A stretch of 64,000 nt of DNA, from assembly GCF_025860405.1 (NCBI RefSeq), contig NZ_CP063785.1, positions 4,865,390-4,929,389 on the forward strand. Reading direction: 5' to 3'. The stretch comes from Tolypothrix sp. PCC 7712 (GTDB taxonomy: Bacteria > Cyanobacteriota > Cyanobacteriia > Cyanobacteriales > Nostocaceae). Every line of letters starts with the position of its first letter. Within the stretch, counting starts at the first letter, position 1. The notes below the pieces were generated by a model. It saw nothing but the letters and a program-made list of their open reading frames with translations, had not been told where the DNA came from and searched no databases. The position numbers and the translations under genes were made by a program. Positions 61,448-64,000 of this stretch are shown here, piece by piece.

Positions 61448-61641
61448 TAGTGGACTGACATAGCTAATTTGATGCAATAGCAAAAATTCATTTCATCCGC
61501 GTTTATCTGCACGGCAGTTGCTTCTCCCAAGGGGAGACGCTACGCGAACAAGTCGGGGAACCGCAAGGGCGCACTGCCTTGTTTATCTGCGGTTAATTTC
61601 ATCAAATCTATTGCCTCATTTTAGGCGTATCAGTCCAGTAG
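61448..61641. mobile_element. TIR element, copy B
   Basis: Ends TAGTGGACTGACATAGCTAA and GCGTATCAGTCCAGTA match copy A (32781-33180) in inverted order, including the TAGCAAAAATTCATTTCATC subterminal part. The interior differs (a palindrome-rich segment with GGAGACGCTACGCGAACAAG). A GATGCGTTAGCGATAGCGTA palindrome lies just outside on the right. Confidence 0.65.
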
Positions 61642-61721
61642 GATGCGTTAGCGATAGCGTAACGCATCCTGTTCGGGCTGAGATTTTTTCACAAATCAAA
61701 TTGGATTCCTATAGAAAATGA

Positions 61722-61955
61722 TTATCTTGGATGAATGTGCCGTCTAGGCCCCCATCCGGGATTGACAATACCTGCTAAATCTTCCTCAGATAATTTGTCT
61801 AGTTCGGTTTCTAGTTCATCGACTGTGAAGTCGTAACCACGTTCTTTCGCAATTTGAACGAAAGCTTCTGGATTCGCTGTTGCTCTGAGCTTTTGCTTTA
61901 ATGCTTGATCCTGTTTTACAGCTTTTAAAAGTTGGGCAGCATTTTGTCGTGGCAT
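61722..61955 (-). CDS. Nif11-type leader natural product precursor, orphan
   Basis: A 77-residue precursor with a Nif11-like leader: NAAQLLKAVKQDQALKQKLR, NPEAFVQIAKERGYDFTVDE and LETELDKLSEEDLAGIV. The short core that follows is NPGWGPRRHIHPR: Trp, Arg and His rich and without Cys, Ser or Thr. GGAG lies 11 bases before the ATG. No radical SAM enzyme, LanM or exporter adjoins it; the nearest such genes are 13 kb and more away. Modification would have to be supplied in trans. Confidence 0.85.
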   Translation of the reverse strand: MPRQNAAQLLKAVKQDQALKQKLRATANPEAFVQIAKERGYDFTVDELETELDKLSEEDLAGIVNPGWGPRRHIHPR

Positions 61956-62512
61956 GACAGTCCATCTCCTATTTTAAAAATTAGATTTGAACCTATAATT
62001 TGACTGTTGTCGTCTTGCCCAGTCTCAAACTTTAGTAGAGAAGATTCTCACTTAAGCTTATAAATTTAGATTTTAAGACTTCAAGATAAAATAAATTGAT
62101 TTTGACAAGAAAATATAAGTTTGTTCTCAGAGATAGCGGGAATTAACACTTAATTTATATCCCTAGGAGGAAGACAAAATCAAATAAGAGGAAAAAGTGA
62201 AAGTTTTAAATTCACAAGTGAAATGTTTCTCAATACTATTTTTAAAGTTTTAAGTTTTATAAGCTGTTCCACATTTAACTTGCATATATTGGGCAGGCAA
62301 GATGCCCACCCCCACAAGAAATATACAATTTCAGATTATGTAAACCAGATGTGGTTTAGCTTACCAATTTAAATAAATCATGCGAGGAATAGATATGGGT
62401 ACAGCAATGCTGTACCCTGATAAATGTATTGATATGTCATCAGAATTCATTGGAATTACTGTTAAATCCGAAATCCAAAATTTCGACGAGTTTAATTAGT
62501 AATTCAAAATTG
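61956..62512. other. Gene-free AT-rich interval with a palindrome
   Basis: About 560 bp. It holds the perfect palindrome GGGTACAGCAATGCTGTACCC (62397-62417), of the GCATTGC/GCAATGC family, and AT-rich sequence likely carrying the Nif11 gene promoter. No gene or known RNA recognised. Confidence 0.55.
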
Positions 62513-63070
62513 TTATTGCTCAATAAATTTTGCTTCTCTTAAGTTTGACAAATTTAATTGAATTTTCGTATCAACTAATTGATTACCAACTGCTACTCGT
62601 TTACCAGTAATCCAAACCTCTTGGGGTTGACATTGATAAAACCTGCGGGGTGAATCATTTAAATAGTCTAATGCTGTGCGATTATGCTTTTTAGTCGCTC
62701 GCTGTAAAAGCAACTGCAATACCATTTCGGCTGCGTTTGGGTTTAATTCCGATCCAGTTCCAGTCAGATATAAACCTTCTACTGCACCTTCAGAAATGCT
62801 GGAATCAAAAATCGCGATCGCAACTCTGCCATGATTATTGTATATGTGCTGCGAATGCTGAGATGCGATCGCGGAACTCCAATAAATATTCCAGTCCTCA
62901 TCATAGGCAAACAATAAAGGCGAAACCCAAGGATAGCCATCAGCCGAACAAGTAGACAAAGTGCAATAAATATTCTTGGCGATAATCCGACAGGCTTGAG
63001 CAATAACTTCAGGATTTTGAGAATCGATTGTATTTACCCATCTGTTAGTTGGGCTTGCTGGTTCGAGCAT
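62513..63070 (-). CDS. Pyridoxamine 5'-phosphate oxidase-fold protein
   Basis: A 185-residue split-barrel flavin-type protein: ARVI-like AKNIYCTLSTCSADGYPWVSP, LFAYDEDWNIYWSSAIASQHSQHI, GRVAIAIFDSS and EGAVEGLYLTGTG match the PNPOx-like fold. Such proteins bind FMN, F420 or heme, and the ligand cannot be told here. The ATG has no clear ribosome site. Confidence 0.82.
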   Translation of the reverse strand: MLEPASPTNRWVNTIDSQNPEVIAQACRIIAKNIYCTLSTCSADGYPWVSPLLFAYDEDWNIYWSSAIASQHSQHIYNNHGRVAIAIFDSSISEGAVEGLYLTGTGSELNPNAAEMVLQLLLQRATKKHNRTALDYLNDSPRRFYQCQPQEVWITGKRVAVGNQLVDTKIQLNLSNLREAKFIEQ

Positions 63071-63118
63071 GGGGAATGGGTAATTATGTATGTCCTACAA
63101 AACTTTACATCCTTCGGT

Positions 63119-63646
63119 TTAATCGTGCCTAGTTACTTCCTGGGAAGTTTCCTGGACTGGCCAACGAAACAATCTTGGCAACTGCGACAAATTTACAATA
63201 TAGCTTGTAGTCCATATCACAATTTCTAATAGTAATAAATTTCTTACCCACATCAGTTCGGGTTGCGAAGCCACAAGTATTGAACCCTCATAAAGCTGCC
63301 AAATACGGTAAGGTACGTATAAATAAGGCACCATTACCCAAGTGAGTGATTGAAACTTTTTGAGCGTTACAATTTCTGTGATGATTTGTAATCCCAACAT
63401 CACGAAGTAGCACAGCAATATAGTCAATACACTGTCGTAGCCCCAGGCTATACCCCACAACAGCATTACCACTAGTGGCACTACAATTCCAAACACCTGT
63501 ATGGTACCAAACCAGATTTTATACCATCTTGGCAGGGGTTCAGGTAGACTGATCGGCTTTGCATTTCTCCAAAACCAGCCCACAATTACAGTAAAGAATG
63601 TAACAAGTAAGAAAAAGAGTAAGTTTTCTATAAATAGGTAGAGCAT
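63119..63646 (-). CDS. Hypothetical four-helix membrane protein
   Basis: About 175 residues from the Met at 63646 (MLYLFIENLLFFLLVTFFTV). The frame is open to 63718, but those codons come from repeat sequence (GNGDWEF). Hydrophobic helices: LLFFLLVTFFTVIVGWFW, FGIVVPLVVMLLWGIAWG, VLTILLCYFVMLGLQII and LLLLEIVIWTTSYIV. No family recognised. Confidence 0.65.
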   Translation of the reverse strand: MLYLFIENLLFFLLVTFFTVIVGWFWRNAKPISLPEPLPRWYKIWFGTIQVFGIVVPLVVMLLWGIAWGYDSVLTILLCYFVMLGLQIITEIVTLKKFQSLTWVMVPYLYVPYRIWQLYEGSILVASQPELMWVRNLLLLEIVIWTTSYIVNLSQLPRLFRWPVQETSQEVTRHD

Positions 63647-63736
63647 GATAGTCTGAGCATCTTTAAGAGAGCAAAGAAAGCAGAGCAGAAATTCCCAATC
63701 CCCATTACCGATTACCAATTACCAATTACCAATTTT

Positions 63737-64000
63737 TCAAATTACTAATACAGCCGACCCTGTAATTTTGCCACTCCGCAGGGCATCTAAAGCCTCATTT
63801 GCTTGAGTTAGCGGAAAGGTATTAATTTCTGTGCGGATGGGGATTTTGGGTGCTAAAGCGAGAAACTCCTCGCCATCTTGACGAGTCAGGTTAGCAACAG
63901 ACCGTAATACTCGTTCTTCCCAGAGAATTTCGTAGGGAAAGGCGGGAATATCACTCATGTGAATGCCTGCACAAACTACCGTACCGCCTTTAGCGACTGC
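63737..64000 (-). CDS. Zinc-type alcohol dehydrogenase, C-terminal part (cut by window edge)
   Basis: The reading frame continues without a stop to the last base of the window, so only the final 87 codons are seen. AVAKGGTVVCAGIHMSDIPAFPY is the end of the Rossmann domain, and RQDGEEFLALAPKIPIRTEI, NTFPLTQANEALDALRSGKI and TGSAVLVI form the usual C-terminus of zinc-dependent MDR alcohol dehydrogenases. The Met at 63958 is internal. Confidence 0.88.
   Translation of the reverse strand, partial: AVAKGGTVVCAGIHMSDIPAFPYEILWEERVLRSVANLTRQDGEEFLALAPKIPIRTEINTFPLTQANEALDALRSGKITGSAVLVI

Overview
The window comes from a filamentous, probably heterocyst-forming cyanobacterium of the Nostoc/Calothrix/Tolypothrix type. 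The evidence is the very frequent HIP1 octamer GCGATCGC, the rbp-rpsU pair, an EF-hand protein resembling the CSE calcium sensor, short tandem heptamer repeats (for example TCATTAC, TAATGGG), many dispersed palindromes and MITE-like elements, and several families of double-glycine peptide precursors. No rRNA, tRNA, CRISPR array, integrase or complete insertion sequence was found.

Layout. 0-8 kb: an AraC regulator, a DCC-family thiol oxidoreductase, a DUF1338 dioxygenase next to a class III aminotransferase (a possible 2-aminoadipate/lysine degradation pair), small membrane proteins, and a methyltransferase-cupin-unknown operon. 8-11.4 kb: a cobalamin riboswitch followed by cobG, cobH and cobI. 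11.7-13.2 kb: a cold-shock-type RNA-binding protein, ribosomal protein S21, and an aldo/keto reductase-like protein that seems to lack its catalytic residues. 13.3-14 kb: a 63-bp tandem repeat and a MITE-like element.

14-25.6 kb, minus strand: peptide export locus 1. It holds two NHLM-type ABC transporters (one with a C39 leader peptidase), an HlyD adaptor and a protein with two cNMP-binding domains. These are followed by two unlike double-glycine peptides and seven tandem copies of a 71-residue CTB-like precursor, six of which form a duplicated three-gene block. No maturation enzyme is present. Divergent from the array are a DUF3365/HAMP heme-type sensor and a ParA/MinD-like ATPase. 28-35 kb: a pRiA4b ORF-3 protein, a nucleotidyltransferase-like protein, oligopeptidase A, the EF-hand protein, a coiled-coil protein and homoserine kinase.

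35.7-48.2 kb: peptide export locus 2, a lanthipeptide locus. On the plus strand are an HTH protein, a cNMP-C39-ABC exporter, an HlyD adaptor and a parvulin. On the minus strand are a three-cysteine precursor, a LanM synthetase, a HopA1-family protein and an APH-like kinase. This combines class II LanM with the kinase/HopA1 pair known from class V lanthipeptides and thioamitides. The LanM carries unusual residues in its dehydratase motifs and a three-cysteine (CCG, ProcM-like) cyclase site. It is the most interesting system in the window.

48.5-64 kb: photolyase, urease accessory ureG/ureF/ureE, an operon of a lipoprotein solute-binding protein and a hybrid histidine kinase, coaBC, a DUF2555 protein, an esterase, purH, an orphan Nif11-type precursor, a PNPOx-fold protein, a membrane protein, and the 3' part of a zinc alcohol dehydrogenase cut by the window edge. 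Intergenic space is unusually rich in nested repeats, described separately.
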